The notes: generated from the sequence alone by a model not told the origin. Shown: positions 1 through 8,613, counted from the first letter of the stretch. The stretch: 64,000 bases of DNA from an uncultured Anaerobiospirillum sp. (GCA_944390115.1 CALXOW010000003.1:50773-114772), one strand, 5' to 3'. Translations and numbers: made by a program.

Positions 1-197
1 CGTTCGAGGAGCTCATTAACTCAGAGAACGAGCAAATCAGAGAATTTGCGGTCTTAGACCAACAGCCTCTGTCGCCTGATTGGATCTGCGTCAAGAACGC
101 CAATCCAGTCACTCCGAGCAACTTTAAGGCAATCACCGGTTTATCCGATGGCCTGATGCTCTCGCAGCGCTTTGCTAACGCGATCTACTCGCAGTAG
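1..197 (+). CDS. C-terminal fragment of an unidentified gene
   Basis: An open frame enters from the left edge (codons in phase with base 3) and ends at TAG 195-197, giving about 64 residues that finish in FANAIYSQ. Codon choice (GCC, CTC, ACC, TTA) resembles the real genes of the window, so I take it as the end of a genuine coding sequence whose start lies outside. I do not recognise the family: the fragment has no metal-binding, nucleotide-binding or membrane motif. Nothing can be said about function. Confidence 0.55.
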   Translation, partial: FEELINSENEQIREFAVLDQQPLSPDWICVKNANPVTPSNFKAITGLSDGLMLSQRFANAIYSQ

Positions 198-545
198 CGC
201 CGTAGGAGTCACAGCGGCAACCAAGCGGCAAAAAGTCGCAGCGGGCAGTGGTGTCACCGGCTGGGTCCGCCCAGCCTGGGACCGCAACTCTCTAAGTGCT
301 CTGAGCTTTTGAGCTTGCAGTGCAAATTTTGCCGGTGTCGCGCTACGCAAAAAAAAATTGCGCCGCCAGCCGCGCTTTTTTATGCAATAAATTAACAAAT
401 ATCTTCCCAGTTTTCTTGAGTGGATCGTCTCACTCACATGAACTTAGCCGACCAAATTTGTGGCAGGGCGTGCCCGCGCCTTGGGGCTTAGGTTATGATG
501 CTCTTAGGCCATATGGCTGCATTGTTCTGAAAAAAGGAGTGAGTT
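198..545. other. Gene-free stretch ahead of the nitroreductase gene
   Basis: About 350 bases with no convincing gene on either strand. It contains an A-run at 349-357 and ends with the strong ribosome-binding site GGAG (536-539) of the next gene. I see no clear promoter hexamer pair or terminator hairpin. Short open frames here have poor codon use and no ribosome-binding site. Confidence 0.4.
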
Positions 546-1193
546 ATGGACTTTGAGCAACTGCTAAAACAGCGCTACACCACCAAGCACTACGACAACA
601 CCCGCAAGGTACCAGACGAGACTATCACCAAGATTTTGGAGTGCGTCCGTCTCACCCCAACCTCGGTTAACGCTCAGCCGTACCACTTCTACGTCTTAAC
701 CGGCGCCGCTAAGGACAGCCTGCGTCCAGCCATTATGGACTTTAACCTGCAACGCTATGATGGCGCCTCGCACGCCATTGTGATTGCGTGCAAGACCGGT
801 ATCGACGAGGAGCACTTAGCTAAGGTGCTCGCCGCTGAAGAGCGTGACGGCCGCTTGCCAACTGCTGACATCAAGGCCGCCCAGGACAAGTCGCGCCATT
901 ACTTCAACAATCTGCACGTCACTAAGGGCGACTACACCACTTGGACTGGCAAGCAGGCCTACAGCGCCTTTGCCACTATGGTCTATGCCGCTGAGAACTA
1001 CGGCGTTGACTCGACTGCCTTAGAGGGCATTGAGTTTGAAAAGGTCGATGAGATCATGAAGCTAGCAGATAAGCAAGAGACCTGCGCCTTAATCGTGGTC
1101 TTGGGCTATCGCGCTGCGGATGACTCGAACCAGCTAACCAAGCGTCCAAAGTCACGCCTTGACTTAGCCGACTTAGTCACTTATTTGAACTAA
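546..1193 (+). CDS. nfsB: Oxygen-insensitive NAD(P)H nitroreductase (NfsB-like)
   Basis: A 215-residue flavoprotein of the nitroreductase family, close to the 217 residues of E. coli NfsB. These cytosolic FMN dimers reduce nitroaromatics, quinones and sometimes dihydropteridine with NAD(P)H. The N-terminal RYTTKHYD (about residues 10-17) matches the FMN-phosphate loop (RHSTKAFD in E. coli), and LTPTSVNAQPYHF (about 36-48) matches the conserved Sx(S/T)xxNxQPWHF segment. The C-terminal end has the family pattern ALIVVLGYRAADD followed by a basic stretch. The start is fixed by AAAAAGGAG seven bases upstream. It appears to be a single-gene unit. The subfamily assignment is firm; the physiological substrate is not visible from sequence. 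Confidence 0.9.
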   Translation: MDFEQLLKQRYTTKHYDNTRKVPDETITKILECVRLTPTSVNAQPYHFYVLTGAAKDSLRPAIMDFNLQRYDGASHAIVIACKTGIDEEHLAKVLAAEERDGRLPTADIKAAQDKSRHYFNNLHVTKGDYTTWTGKQAYSAFATMVYAAENYGVDSTALEGIEFEKVDEIMKLADKQETCALIVVLGYRAADDSNQLTKRPKSRLDLADLVTYLN

Positions 1194-1462
1194 GGATCGC
1201 CCCAGAAGCTGGGGACGTACTTTGGTGATTGCAGGGCAAGCTTGGGATACCGGGCTTGCCCTGTTGCTTTGGGGCGCAGGGCTGGGCGCGCGGCTTTGGG
1301 CGTGGTCTCTATAGTTTAGGGCAGGTCCTGCCGGGGCTTACGCCTTTGGGTCGTGCTGTGTTCGGTGCGGGCGCTTGCGTTATAATTTTTGCCAGCGTGC
1401 AGCTTGTGGGCTGCGCATGGTTTGCTTTGTTATGGAGCAGGTACTCACAAGAGGAAAGTGGC

Positions 1463-2086
1463 ATGACTGCCGAGTTTTTATCCATCCATCCCGATAACCC
1501 TCAACCACGCTTTATCAAGATGGCGTGCAACATCTTGCGTGACGGCGGCGTGGCCGTGGTGCCGACTGATTCGTCCTACGCTCTGTGCTGCATGATGGAG
1601 AAGAAGGATGCAATGGAGCGTATAGCGCGTATTCGCCAGATCAGCAAACGCCACAACTTCACCTTAATCTGCCGCGATTTGTCGGAGCTCTCGACCTACG
1701 CGCGCGTTGAGAATAGCTTTTTCCGCCTGATCAAGAACAATACCCCAGGCCCTTACACCTTCATTCTGCCTGCGACCAAGGACGTACCGCGCCGCGTCAT
1801 GAATGAAAAGCGCCGCACTATCGGCATTCGCGTCCCTAAGTGCAATATCTTAGAGGCCTTGCTTGCGGAGTTAAACGAGCCGTTGATGAGCTGCTCGCTC
1901 ATTTTGCCTGGTGAAGAGGAGGCCGAGTCTGATCCGGTGGAAATCAACCACAAGATCGGCTCGATTGTCGATCTGATCATCGACGGCGGCGAGCTCTACC
2001 CACAGGCCACCACGGTCATCCGCTTTGAGGATGGCGCTCCGATTGTGCGCCGTGTCGGCATTGGCGATCCAACCCCGTTTGAATAG
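1463..2086 (+). CDS. yciO: YciO family protein (Sua5/YrdC/YciO fold)
   Basis: A 207-residue protein, almost the same length as E. coli YciO (206). The Sua5/YrdC/YciO fold binds nucleotides and RNA; YrdC/TsaC and Sua5 make threonylcarbamoyl-adenylate for tRNA t6A, while the role of YciO is less settled. Family signatures visible are PTDSSYALCC near residue 35, HNFTLICRDLSELS, NNTPGPYTFILPATKDVPRR, RTIGIRVP and a final VGDPTPFE-like tail (here GIGDPTPFE). The open frame extends upstream to 1229, but that extension is GC-rich, hydrophobic and unlike the family. The ATG at 1463 has GAGGAAAG in front of it and gives the expected length. Confidence 0.88.
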   Translation: MTAEFLSIHPDNPQPRFIKMACNILRDGGVAVVPTDSSYALCCMMEKKDAMERIARIRQISKRHNFTLICRDLSELSTYARVENSFFRLIKNNTPGPYTFILPATKDVPRRVMNEKRRTIGIRVPKCNILEALLAELNEPLMSCSLILPGEEEAESDPVEINHKIGSIVDLIIDGGELYPQATTVIRFEDGAPIVRRVGIGDPTPFE

Positions 2087-2130
2087 GGACTAGCCCCAGG
2101 CTCAGAGAGCCTCTTCTATACATTATGCGC

Positions 2131-2146
2131 GCGGCCTTCGGGCCGC
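2131..2146 (+). terminator. UUCG-loop hairpin downstream of yciO
   Basis: GCGGCC-TTCG-GGCCGC forms a perfect 6-bp stem closed by a very stable UUCG tetraloop, 45 bases after the yciO stop. There is no T-tract behind it, so it may be an RNA 3'-end stabiliser rather than a classical intrinsic terminator. Confidence 0.35.
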
Positions 2147-2224
2147 GTTGCGTTTCTGGGGCTACGAAGTGTGCTGCGTTGCGCTCTGGTGCCGTGGAGC
2201 GTGCTGCTTTGCGTTTTGGGGGCA

Positions 2225-2257
2225 GCAAAAAGGCATGCCACAGGTGTGGCATGCCTT
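2225..2257 (-). terminator. Intrinsic terminator of the sugar transporter gene
   Basis: A perfect 12-bp stem, AAGGCATGCCAC (2230-2241) and GTGGCATGCCTT (2246-2257), with a 4-base loop. Read on the minus strand it is followed by a T-run (complement of the A-run at 2227-2231), as expected for the end of the minus-strand transporter that stops at 2298. On the plus strand there is no T-tract, so it should act in one direction only. Confidence 0.75.
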
Positions 2258-2297
2258 AAGGAATAGAGGAGGGGGTCCTCAGAATTTTGCTTGTCGT

Positions 2298-3911
2298 TTA
2301 ATCTGTTGCCAGCTCGCGGCTGATGTCCTCTAAGCTGCGGCCTTTGGTCTCAGGCATCATCAGACGGCACCATAATAGTTGCAGAATCATCATGAGGCAG
2401 AAGAAGGCAAAGATATAGCCTGGGTCGAAGTTAGCTAGGGCAATCGGGAATAAGAGGGTAAGCCCGGCGGCAAAAATCCAGTGAGTGGCTGAGCCCAGAG
2501 CCTGGCCCGAGGCACGGAACTCGTTAGGGAAGATCTCCGAAACAAAGACCCAGATAATGGTGCCCGAGCCCACCGCGTGCGCGGCGATAAAGACGATCAT
2601 GCAGACTAAGACCAGCTTGCTCACTAGCCCTAAGTTGGCGCTGGCGGCATCTTGGATGCTTTGAGCGCCTGTCGCGATCGCCGTCAGGTCGTTGAGCGAG
2701 AGCTGGGTTAAGGCGTGAGTCTGCTCAGCGTAGGCACTATCGGCACCAGCGGTGACCAGCTTATCCAAGGCCAGCTGGAAGTTGACCTGAGCCTTGGCTT
2801 GATCTTCTGGCGTGAAGTAGCCTAAGCCTTGCTCCATCTGATGGACCTGAGTAGCGTAGGCCACGGTGTCTTGCGCTGCTGACTCGATCTTAAGATCGTG
2901 ATAGTGGAAGAAAGCAAAGGTGCAGACGGCAAGTGAGATGATTTAGCCGCAGCAGCCGATAAAGAGCAGGGTACGGCGTCCTAAGGCATCGATTAAGCGC
3001 AGGCCAACAAAGGTTGCAATCAGGTTAGTGATGCCTAAGGCAATCGAGGCGGCCACTGGATCGGACATACCCGCTAAGCCCAGAAGACGTGGGGCAAAGT
3101 AGAGAATTATGTTGATGCCCGAGAGCTGGTTGAAGGCGGCAATCAAGAAGGCAAAGAGAATCGGGTAGCGCAGGCGTCGAGTAAAGAACTGGGCGGCACT
3201 GGTCTTGTTTTGGCTTTCCTCTTGGGCACTGCGCTCGACGCTTTGTACCAGCATCTCAATGGCCGCATCATTCATCTCAGGGTTAACCAGAGCAAAGACG
3301 CGCTTGCCTTCCGCACGATTATGGGCCTGGGTAATCAGCCAGCATGGTGACTCCGGCAGGGTAAAGCACAATAAGGTGTAGAGGGCGGCTGGTACCAGTT
3401 GGATACCGAGCATCCAGCGCCATGCGGTCTCTTCTGGTGCTAAGGCCAGAATCACGAAGTTCGAGAAGAAGGCCAGCAAGATGCCGAACACGATGTTGAA
3501 CTGGAACATGCCGGTTAGCTTGCCGCGATGTTGTGCCGGAGAAATCTCCGAGATAAAGAGCGGGGCGGCGATCGTGGAGATACCGATGCCAATGCCGCCG
3601 ATAAAGCGGAAGATGAAGAAGGACCAGACATCCCAAGCAAAGGCGGTACCGGCTGCGCCTACTAAGAAGAGCAGGCCATTGCCGATTAAGACCTTCTTGC
3701 GGCCATATTTGGCAGTAGGGATGCCACCAAAGATGGCACCTAAGACCGTGCCCCATAAGGCGGCGCTAATGGCTAAGCCATGCATGGTGCCGCTTAGAGA
3801 CCAAAGCTGTTGGATTTTGCTCTCGGCTCCTGAGCTCACCGCAGTGTCAAAGCCAAAGAGCAGACCGGCGAGGGCCGAGGTAATGGCCCACAGGACAAGT
3901 CGTTTATTCAT
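2298..3911 (-). pseudogene. Sugar:proton symporter (MFS, XylE/GalP-like) with one in-frame stop
   Basis: Minus-strand MFS sugar transporter of about 537 codons starting at MNKRLVLWAI (ATG at 3911). Family marks include the cytoplasmic GRKK loop, the signature RFIGGIGIGIS...RGKLTG, PESPCWL after TM6, GRR and the C-terminal PETKGRSLEDI. The frame is closed by TAA at plus 2943-2945, in the middle of the segment GCCG-stop-IISLAV. The same frame then continues without a break to the true C-terminus at 2298, so a single codon splits an otherwise intact gene. Between TM9 and TM10 lies an unusual polar insertion of about 75 residues, probably an enlarged periplasmic loop. A terminator follows. The break may be a real nonsense mutation or a sequence error. 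The sugar is unknown. Confidence 0.82.
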
Positions 3912-4059
3912 TTGATTGTTGTTGCTCAGATGGCGCGGGCTTGGGGCCTGCCCCAAGCCTGACGCACAAGTTCACCACGGCAGCCCGCAGCTGCAAGTGA
4001 CTGCGGTGACGCCTGCTGCCTTAAGCCCTAAGAGACTTAGGGCCAACACACCCTTGAGA

Positions 4060-4262
4060 TTGCTGCAAAGATCTTGCAAGGAAATGCAAAACATTGCAAA
4101 AGCGCTGTGCGCTCTATTAAGCGGCGTCATAGCTTGATTTGCGCTTATTTAACCGGATTTTCTTTTACTAAAGTTTTAGCTTAATCAAAGTTTTTTGCAG
4201 CAAAGTTTGGTGAGTGTTTTTGCAAACGTTGCAAAGTAATGCAAAGAATGCAAAATTTTGCA
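4060..4262 (-). promoter_or_regulatory. Cluster of TGCAAA/TTGCA motifs upstream of the sugar transporter
   Basis: About eight copies of TGCAAA or a near variant on the plus strand occur in 200 bases (for example near 4063, 4085, 4094, 4220, 4230, 4239 and 4249). One pair is arranged as GCAAACGTTGC around a central CG, the style of LacI-family operators. The cluster sits in the region that must hold the transporter promoter. Regulation by a sugar-responsive repressor is inference. Confidence 0.35.
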
Positions 4263-4582
4263 GAGCAAAAAGAGGTATCTAGCGGATGGTCGCATGGCGC
4301 TGTGGTAGGGCGGTGACGCTCGGAGGGCCTGGGGGATAACTGGGATATCAGTTAAGGGCGTGCTGGAGCACGGCGGGTTAATTTTTTTTTTGCTGTGAGC
4401 TTGGGCGGAGTCATACCAGGCAGAGAACGGGATAAATTTCACTTCCGTGGTGCGAATGCGCTTTCTTGCTCCAGTATGTAGCACGTACTGCGCTCAATTT
4501 TTGCTCTAAAGTGGTGCGTTTGTTGGGGGCTTGCTGCCAGCTAGTGCAAAAAGGGACGAATGTGCGTGAACTTTTCTTAATC

Positions 4583-4598
4583 TGTGGGCTAGATCACA
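4583..4598 (+). promoter_or_regulatory. Candidate CRP site
   Basis: TGTGG-GCTAGA-TCACA matches the CRP consensus TGTGA-N6-TCACA at 9 of 10 positions. A -10-like CATAAT lies at 4650-4655. If transcription starts near 4663 the site is centred near -72, a typical class I CRP position. Confidence 0.45.
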
Positions 4599-4662
4599 AA
4601 TATTTGTGGTTGTGTAATTAGGTCACTTTTAAGTGTTTTGCCAAAATTGCATAATGCTCGCA

Positions 4663-4895
4663 AGAAAAGCAAAGTATGGTGCAGACTTGTTCACGCCCAA
4701 GCTTGCCTTGGGGCTTGTGCCAACTCAAACCGACAGGAACTGAGAGTGACTCTCTCAGGCGGTCTGAGCTTTTCCTCGAGTGCCTCCACTTCTTTTTGCC
4801 GAGAGGTGCGATGATCTCGAGCATTTCCAATCAGTCAGTTAGATATGTTGCAGCACCTTCTAAACAGTGATGGTTGGAAGGTGCTTTTTTTTTTT
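4663..4895 (+). ncRNA. Possible CRP-controlled small RNA or short transcript
   Basis: A plus-strand interval bounded by a CRP-like site and a CATAAT -10 box on the left and a strong intrinsic terminator with an 11-base T-run on the right. No convincing plus-strand gene lies between: the 64-codon frame starting at 4676 has no ribosome-binding site and an unusual composition. The terminator therefore has no other obvious gene to serve, which suggests a short RNA of about 230 bases. The start point is a guess from the -10 box; no known sRNA family is recognised. Confidence 0.35.
4852..4895 (+). terminator. Intrinsic terminator with 11-T tract
   Basis: AGCACCTTC (4852-4860) pairs perfectly with GAAGGTGCT (4877-4885) across a 16-base loop, and T4885-4895 forms an uninterrupted T-run. 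It points in the plus direction although no clear plus-strand gene precedes it. Confidence 0.75.
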
Positions 4896-5007
4896 CGCGC
4901 ACGATTTTTTAGCCCGCGTTGCGCGCAACTGGGCTTGCTCAAACGTACGCAGCCCCAGGCCATCTGGCCTAGGACTGCGCTCACTGGATTTTTCTTCTGC
5001 TGTGGCC

Positions 5008-5631
5008 TCAATTGGCGGCCGTGACGTTGATGCTGACCTGATGGCAGGTTGGTTTGTCGATCTTAACCGGAGCGCCTGATAAGTGTAGGCCTCGGATCAA
5101 TACCTGGCGCACTGCACTGAGCTCGAGAACGGCGGTAAAGCTCGGGTCACAGCTGATTTCGTTACGCCCTTCTCCGCATAGCTCAACATCGTGCACGCGT
5201 TGGATGCTTAAGGCGCTATCGCTGAGCGCGGATTCTGCTCTGGTGATATGCAGGCACGCACCAGCTAAAAGCTTGAGGCGGATGTTGGAGGGGAGGGCAA
5301 ACTGCAAGCAGGTGTGCTGACCTGCAGGAATAATGACCTCGCAGGCGATTTGAGGGGCTACGGGCGCCTTGCTCGGTGCTTTGCCGTCCACATAGGCAGC
5401 ATGCGCCTGATGGGCGCGCTGTTCGGCCTGGGCTTGCGCCTTTTCTGGAGTGAGGGCGAGGCAGTCTGTGATGTGCTTAGCGTAGAGCGCGGCCGTAATC
5501 ATGCCCTCCACCGAGCGCGCATATTGGGTGGCAGCGGCGAGGGCGGCATTGAGCGCACCTTCCGGTGCGGCTTGATAATCTGTCACGCTAAATGATTTCG
5601 CCACAGGAATCTTGGTGGTATCAAGCTCCAT
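5008..5631 (-). CDS. Uncharacterised 207-residue protein
   Basis: Minus-strand gene starting MELDTTKIPV with a good AAGGAG ribosome-binding site just before the ATG at 5631 and ending in TGA. I do not recognise the family. The N-terminal half is alanine- and glutamine-rich and probably helical. The C-terminal half (about residues 95-207) shows alternating hydrophobic residues, several cysteines and short repeats of the type 'I..V.DVEL.G.GRNEI', a pattern seen in beta-helix or beta-sandwich proteins. There is no signal peptide or membrane segment, so it is probably cytosolic. It stands alone between a candidate sRNA and pgsA. Good codon use supports it as a real gene. Confidence 0.6.
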   Translation of the reverse strand: MELDTTKIPVAKSFSVTDYQAAPEGALNAALAAATQYARSVEGMITAALYAKHITDCLALTPEKAQAQAEQRAHQAHAAYVDGKAPSKAPVAPQIACEVIIPAGQHTCLQFALPSNIRLKLLAGACLHITRAESALSDSALSIQRVHDVELCGEGRNEISCDPSFTAVLELSAVRQVLIRGLHLSGAPVKIDKPTCHQVSINVTAAN

Positions 5632-5819
5632 AGCACGCTCCTTATTTTGTTCGATGATCTCACTTCATTGTATCAGCAAAGAAAGTGCCCAGGCTTACCT
5701 AAAAAGTTCTTGGATGCCGTGCCTACAAATGAGCTGGGGCAGGGCACAGAGGGGGCAATCCTCTCTGAGGGGGTGGGCATTTTTTTGCCCATAGGCCCGC
5801 TATGCACCATGGCGTGGCT

Positions 5820-5918
5820 TATAATGCCTAGAGCGCCCTGAGCGCTTGATGCTTAGGTTTTGTGTTTTTCTTATTTTGTGATTTTTCTAGGTGCTGACGG
5901 TTAACCCCTTGGGTTAAC
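5820..5918 (+). promoter_or_regulatory. pgsA promoter region with a hairpin leader
   Basis: A TATAAT -10 box lies at 5820-5825, and GTTAACCC-CTT-GGGTTAAC forms a perfect 8-bp hairpin at 5900-5918, about 35 bases before the pgsA start. The hairpin has no T-tract; it could be an operator or an RNA stem in the leader. The -35 box is weak. Confidence 0.35.
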
Positions 5919-5952
5919 AGCGGTGGCTTGGGAAGCTAGAAGACCCCTTTCT

Positions 5953-6603
5953 ATGTACAACCTGCCCAATATCCTGACTATTTTGCGCGTCATCCTGATT
6001 CCTGTCTTTGTGGGGCTGTTCTATTATCCGACCCCGAGCAGTAATCTCTATGCTGCGATTGTCTTCGTGATCGCGGCCTTGACCGACCTCTTAGACGGCT
6101 ATTTAGCCCGTAAATTAAAGCAGACCACTAAGTTTGGCGCCTTCTTGGATCCGGTCGCCGATAAGATTATCGTGTGCACGGCCTTAGTGCTGATCGTCGA
6201 ATATTACTCGGTGCACGTGGGCGATTTCTTCCCTCACTTCAACCTCTTGGTATCGATCCCGGCTATGGTCATCATTGCTCGTGAGATTGTGGTTTCGGCC
6301 TTACGCGAGTGGATGGCTGAGATTGGCCAGCGCGCCCAAGTCGCTGTTAACTGGGTGGGCAAGTGGAAAACGACCATTCAGATGTCAGCGATTGCTCTGT
6401 TAGTCTGGCGCGTCAACGAGCCGATTATTTATGCCGCGATTGGCCTGTTGATTTTAGCTACCATCCTGACCATTTGGTCGATGGTGATGTACTTGAAGGT
6501 GGGCTTTGCCCATATGTCCGAGGGTGAGGATATCGCCAAGAGCGCTCCCGGTAGCGCCGCAGTGCCAAGCACTCAGGAGCAGGATACGGACCCTAAGGTC
6601 TAG
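5953..6603 (+). CDS. pgsA: CDP-diacylglycerol--glycerol-3-phosphate 3-phosphatidyltransferase
   Basis: This 216-residue inner-membrane enzyme makes phosphatidylglycerol-phosphate from CDP-diacylglycerol and glycerol-3-phosphate, the committed step to phosphatidylglycerol and cardiolipin. The CDP-alcohol phosphotransferase signature DGx2ARx8Gx3Dx3D is intact: DGYLAR, then G, then DPVAD (about residues 46-70). The family ends EIVVSALREWMAE and WVGKWKTT are also present. Length exceeds E. coli PgsA (182) through a polar C-terminal tail. The open frame begins at 5923, but ATG 5953 gives the standard MYNLPNILT start. A bidirectional terminator separates it from tusE on the other strand. Confidence 0.93.
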   Translation: MYNLPNILTILRVILIPVFVGLFYYPTPSSNLYAAIVFVIAALTDLLDGYLARKLKQTTKFGAFLDPVADKIIVCTALVLIVEYYSVHVGDFFPHFNLLVSIPAMVIIAREIVVSALREWMAEIGQRAQVAVNWVGKWKTTIQMSAIALLVWRVNEPIIYAAIGLLILATILTIWSMVMYLKVGFAHMSEGEDIAKSAPGSAAVPSTQEQDTDPKV

Positions 6604-6626
6604 GATGTGACCTTAAGGTCGCGCAG

Positions 6627-6662
6627 AAAAAAATAAGGCGCTCACAGAGCGCCTTATTTTTT
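6627..6662. terminator. Bidirectional intrinsic terminator between pgsA and tusE
   Basis: AAATAAGGCGCTC and GAGCGCCTTATTT form a perfect stem with a 3-base loop, with A-run on the left and T-run on the right. It can terminate both the plus-strand pgsA and the minus-strand tusE transcripts. Confidence 0.8.
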
Positions 6663-6667
6663 GGGGC

Positions 6668-7000
6668 TTAAATGCATTTAACCGGCTTGGGCAGGCCCGC
6701 AAGCTTAGCGGCGCTTTTGGCGGCGCCCTCAGGGAAGAGTACAGCTAGCTTAATGGAGTCAGCCAGCTCTTCATGGCCTTCTTGGAGTAAGAGCTTGATG
6801 AGACCGCGTATCGGTGGCGTGGTCTCGTACTCATCGTAGTAGCGCTGAACCATGGCAATGATGGTCAGGTGCTCTGGGGTCAGAGTAAGGCCCATCTGTG
6901 CGGCCATAAAGTCTCTAAGCTCCGGGCTCCAGTCACTGCGCTCCTTGAGATAGCCCTCATCATCAGTGGCGATCGTGCGCCCCGCAAATTCCCATGCCAT
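6668..7000 (-). CDS. tusE: Sulfurtransferase TusE (DsrC family)
   Basis: A 110-residue protein with the length and pattern of TusE, which takes sulfur from TusD in the TusBCD complex and passes it to MnmA for 2-thiouridine formation at the tRNA wobble position. The TusE hallmarks are visible: an N-terminal FxGRxIxTDxEGYL, the central TPEHLTIIxxVQRYYxEYxTTPPIR and the exact ending AGLPKPVKCI, with the catalytic penultimate-but-one cysteine (C109). The adjacent minus-strand gene upstream is ribA, 22 bases away, so they may be cotranscribed. No anomaly seen. Confidence 0.93.
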   Translation of the reverse strand: MAWEFAGRTIATDDEGYLKERSDWSPELRDFMAAQMGLTLTPEHLTIIAMVQRYYDEYETTPPIRGLIKLLLQEGHEELADSIKLAVLFPEGAAKSAAKLAGLPKPVKCI

Positions 7001-7022
7001 GATCTAACTTATTCCTATGCGC

Positions 7023-7628
7023 TTAGTCTTGGTGATGGAGCAGGTGGCCCATCCGGTGTTCCTTGGTGCGCAGATAGGCTTCGTTGAACTTGTTCTCACC
7101 GTACTCGAGCGGCTCACGGGCGACTACCTCGATGCCGTGCTGCGAGATGTCGTTGATCTTGGCCGGGTTATTGGTCATGAGGATGATCTTGTCAAAGCCC
7201 ATGGCACGCATCATTTCAGCGCAGATGCTGTAGCTGCGTCCGTCAGCGGGGAAGCCTAAGCGTAAATTGGCGTCGACCGTATCAAGACCACCGTCTTGGA
7301 GCTTGTAGGCTGCAATCTTATTGAAAAGACCAATGCCACGACCTTCTTGGCGCATATACAGTAAGGCGCCGCGCCCGCGCTCGGCGATCTTGCGTAAGGC
7401 AGCCTCCAGCTGGAAGCCACAGTCGCAGCGCAGCGAGCCTAGGGTGTCACCGGTTAAGCACTCAGAGTGAATGCGGGTTAACACGGGCTCAGGGCTAGTC
7501 AGATCGCCAGTGTAAATTACGGCGTGTTCGCGTGCGTGCTTGTCACGAAACACGGTGATGTTGAACATGCCAAAACGACTGGGCAGCAGGGCGCTAGGGC
7601 TCCGATCTAAAATTTCGCTTTCAGCCAC
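7023..7628 (-). CDS. ribA: GTP cyclohydrolase II
   Basis: A 201-residue cytosolic enzyme that opens GTP to 2,5-diamino-6-ribosylamino-pyrimidinone phosphate, the first step of riboflavin synthesis. The zinc ligands are in the motif HSECLTGDTLGSLRCDC, the catalytic region reads MRQEGRGIGLFNKI, and the tail NKFNEAYLRTKEHRMGHLL is typical. It is a stand-alone RibA without a RibB domain, like E. coli. The frame could begin at a TTG (7634), but GTG at 7628 has better spacing from AGG. It precedes tusE on the same strand with a 22-base gap. Confidence 0.93.
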   Translation of the reverse strand: MAESEILDRSPSALLPSRFGMFNITVFRDKHAREHAVIYTGDLTSPEPVLTRIHSECLTGDTLGSLRCDCGFQLEAALRKIAERGRGALLYMRQEGRGIGLFNKIAAYKLQDGGLDTVDANLRLGFPADGRSYSICAEMMRAMGFDKIILMTNNPAKINDISQHGIEVVAREPLEYGENKFNEAYLRTKEHRMGHLLHHQD

Positions 7629-7750
7629 GACCAATTACCTATGTAAACGTAAACTAAACCAAGATGAGGAGCGTGCTCCTACGGGCCCCACATTATACAC
7701 AATGAGGCAAATAATGGGCTTGACCGGTGCTTGCTGCGCTCTCATCTTAA

Positions 7751-7842
7751 AGCGTGAGGTGCCCCTTGAGCACAGCGTGAGGTGTGACTTGAGCACAGCG
7801 TGAGGTGTGGCTTGAGCAAAGCGTGATGCGTGGCTTTGCTAT
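7751..7842. repeat. 23-bp tandem repeat, about four copies
   Basis: Units beginning AGCGTGAGGTG start at 7751, 7774, 7797 and (degenerate) 7820, a period of 23. The repeat lies between the divergent ribA and cmk genes. The copies differ by a few bases; no coding role is likely. Confidence 0.7.
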
Positions 7843-7926
7843 GGTGGGGCAAAGTTGCTAAACTTGCCCCGAGAGTGCCGCTTACTGCGGCCATTGCCAC
7901 ATTTTGTGTAAAGTTAAGGAAGATTC

Positions 7927-8601
7927 ATGGCTAAGGCTTTTGTCATTGCTGTTGATGGTCCTGGTGGTGCCGGTAAGGGTGAATTAACCCGTCGTTTGGC
8001 CAGCGCTTTAGGTTATGACTTGCTCGATTCGGGCGCGATCTATCGCGTCTTAGCATACGCCGCTCGTAAGGCGGGCCTTGCCATGTTCGATGAGGACTCC
8101 TTAGTGCAAGAGGCTCAGGTCTTAAGCTTGAGCTTTAGGGTCGAGTCCGATGGCGTTCACGTGATGTTAGGCGCGGAAGATGTCTCCAAGGCGATCCGCA
8201 CCGAAGAGTGCGGCGTCAATGCCAGCAAGGTCGCTGCGCACCCACTGGTGCGCCAAGCCCTGCTCCAGCGTCAGCGTGATTTCCGCCAAGAGCCGGGCCT
8301 GGTCGCCGACGGCCGCGATATGGGTACTGTGGTATTCCCAGATGCCCAGGTCAAGATTTTCTTAGACGCTTCGGCCGAAGTACGCGCTCAGCGCCGCAAG
8401 CTGCAGCTCGAGCAAGCAGGTAAGGAAGCTGACTTTGACCTCATCTTAAAAGAAATCACCGAGCGCGATGAGCGCGATCGCAACCGCCCAGTCGCCCCAT
8501 TAAAGCCAGCTGAGGATGCCTTAGTGCTCGATTCAACTAATATGAGCATTGAAGAGGTCTTTAATACGGCTATGAACTATATCAAGTCCAAGCAGGCCTA
8601 A
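7927..8601 (+). CDS. cmk: Cytidylate kinase
   Basis: A 224-residue cytosolic kinase that phosphorylates CMP and dCMP with ATP. The P-loop GPGGAGKG (residues 11-18; GPSGAGKG in most homologues) is followed by the DSGAIYR substrate loop, the [12 protein letters not shown] segment and the RDxRDxxRxxxPLKPA motif near residue 185. AAGGA precedes the ATG. In many gammaproteobacteria cmk is followed by rpsA; here it is followed by a repeat and a lipoprotein gene, so the usual neighbour has moved. All key residues appear intact. Confidence 0.94.
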   Translation: MAKAFVIAVDGPGGAGKGELTRRLASALGYDLLDSGAIYRVLAYAARKAGLAMFDEDSLVQEAQVLSLSFRVESDGVHVMLGAEDVSKAIRTEECGVNASKVAAHPLVRQALLQRQRDFRQEPGLVADGRDMGTVVFPDAQVKIFLDASAEVRAQRRKLQLEQAGKEADFDLILKEITERDERDRNRPVAPLKPAEDALVLDSTNMSIEEVFNTAMNYIKSKQA

Positions 8602-8613
8602 GCCTGGCCACAA

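Noticed and set aside
1200-1214. CCCCAG-AAG-CTGGGG as the nfsB terminator
   Set aside because: Only six base pairs with a 3-base loop and no T-tract; too weak to list as a terminator.
1229-1462. N-terminal hydrophobic extension of YciO
   Set aside because: The upstream part has unlike composition and no homology; GAGGAAAG precedes ATG 1463, which gives the normal family length.
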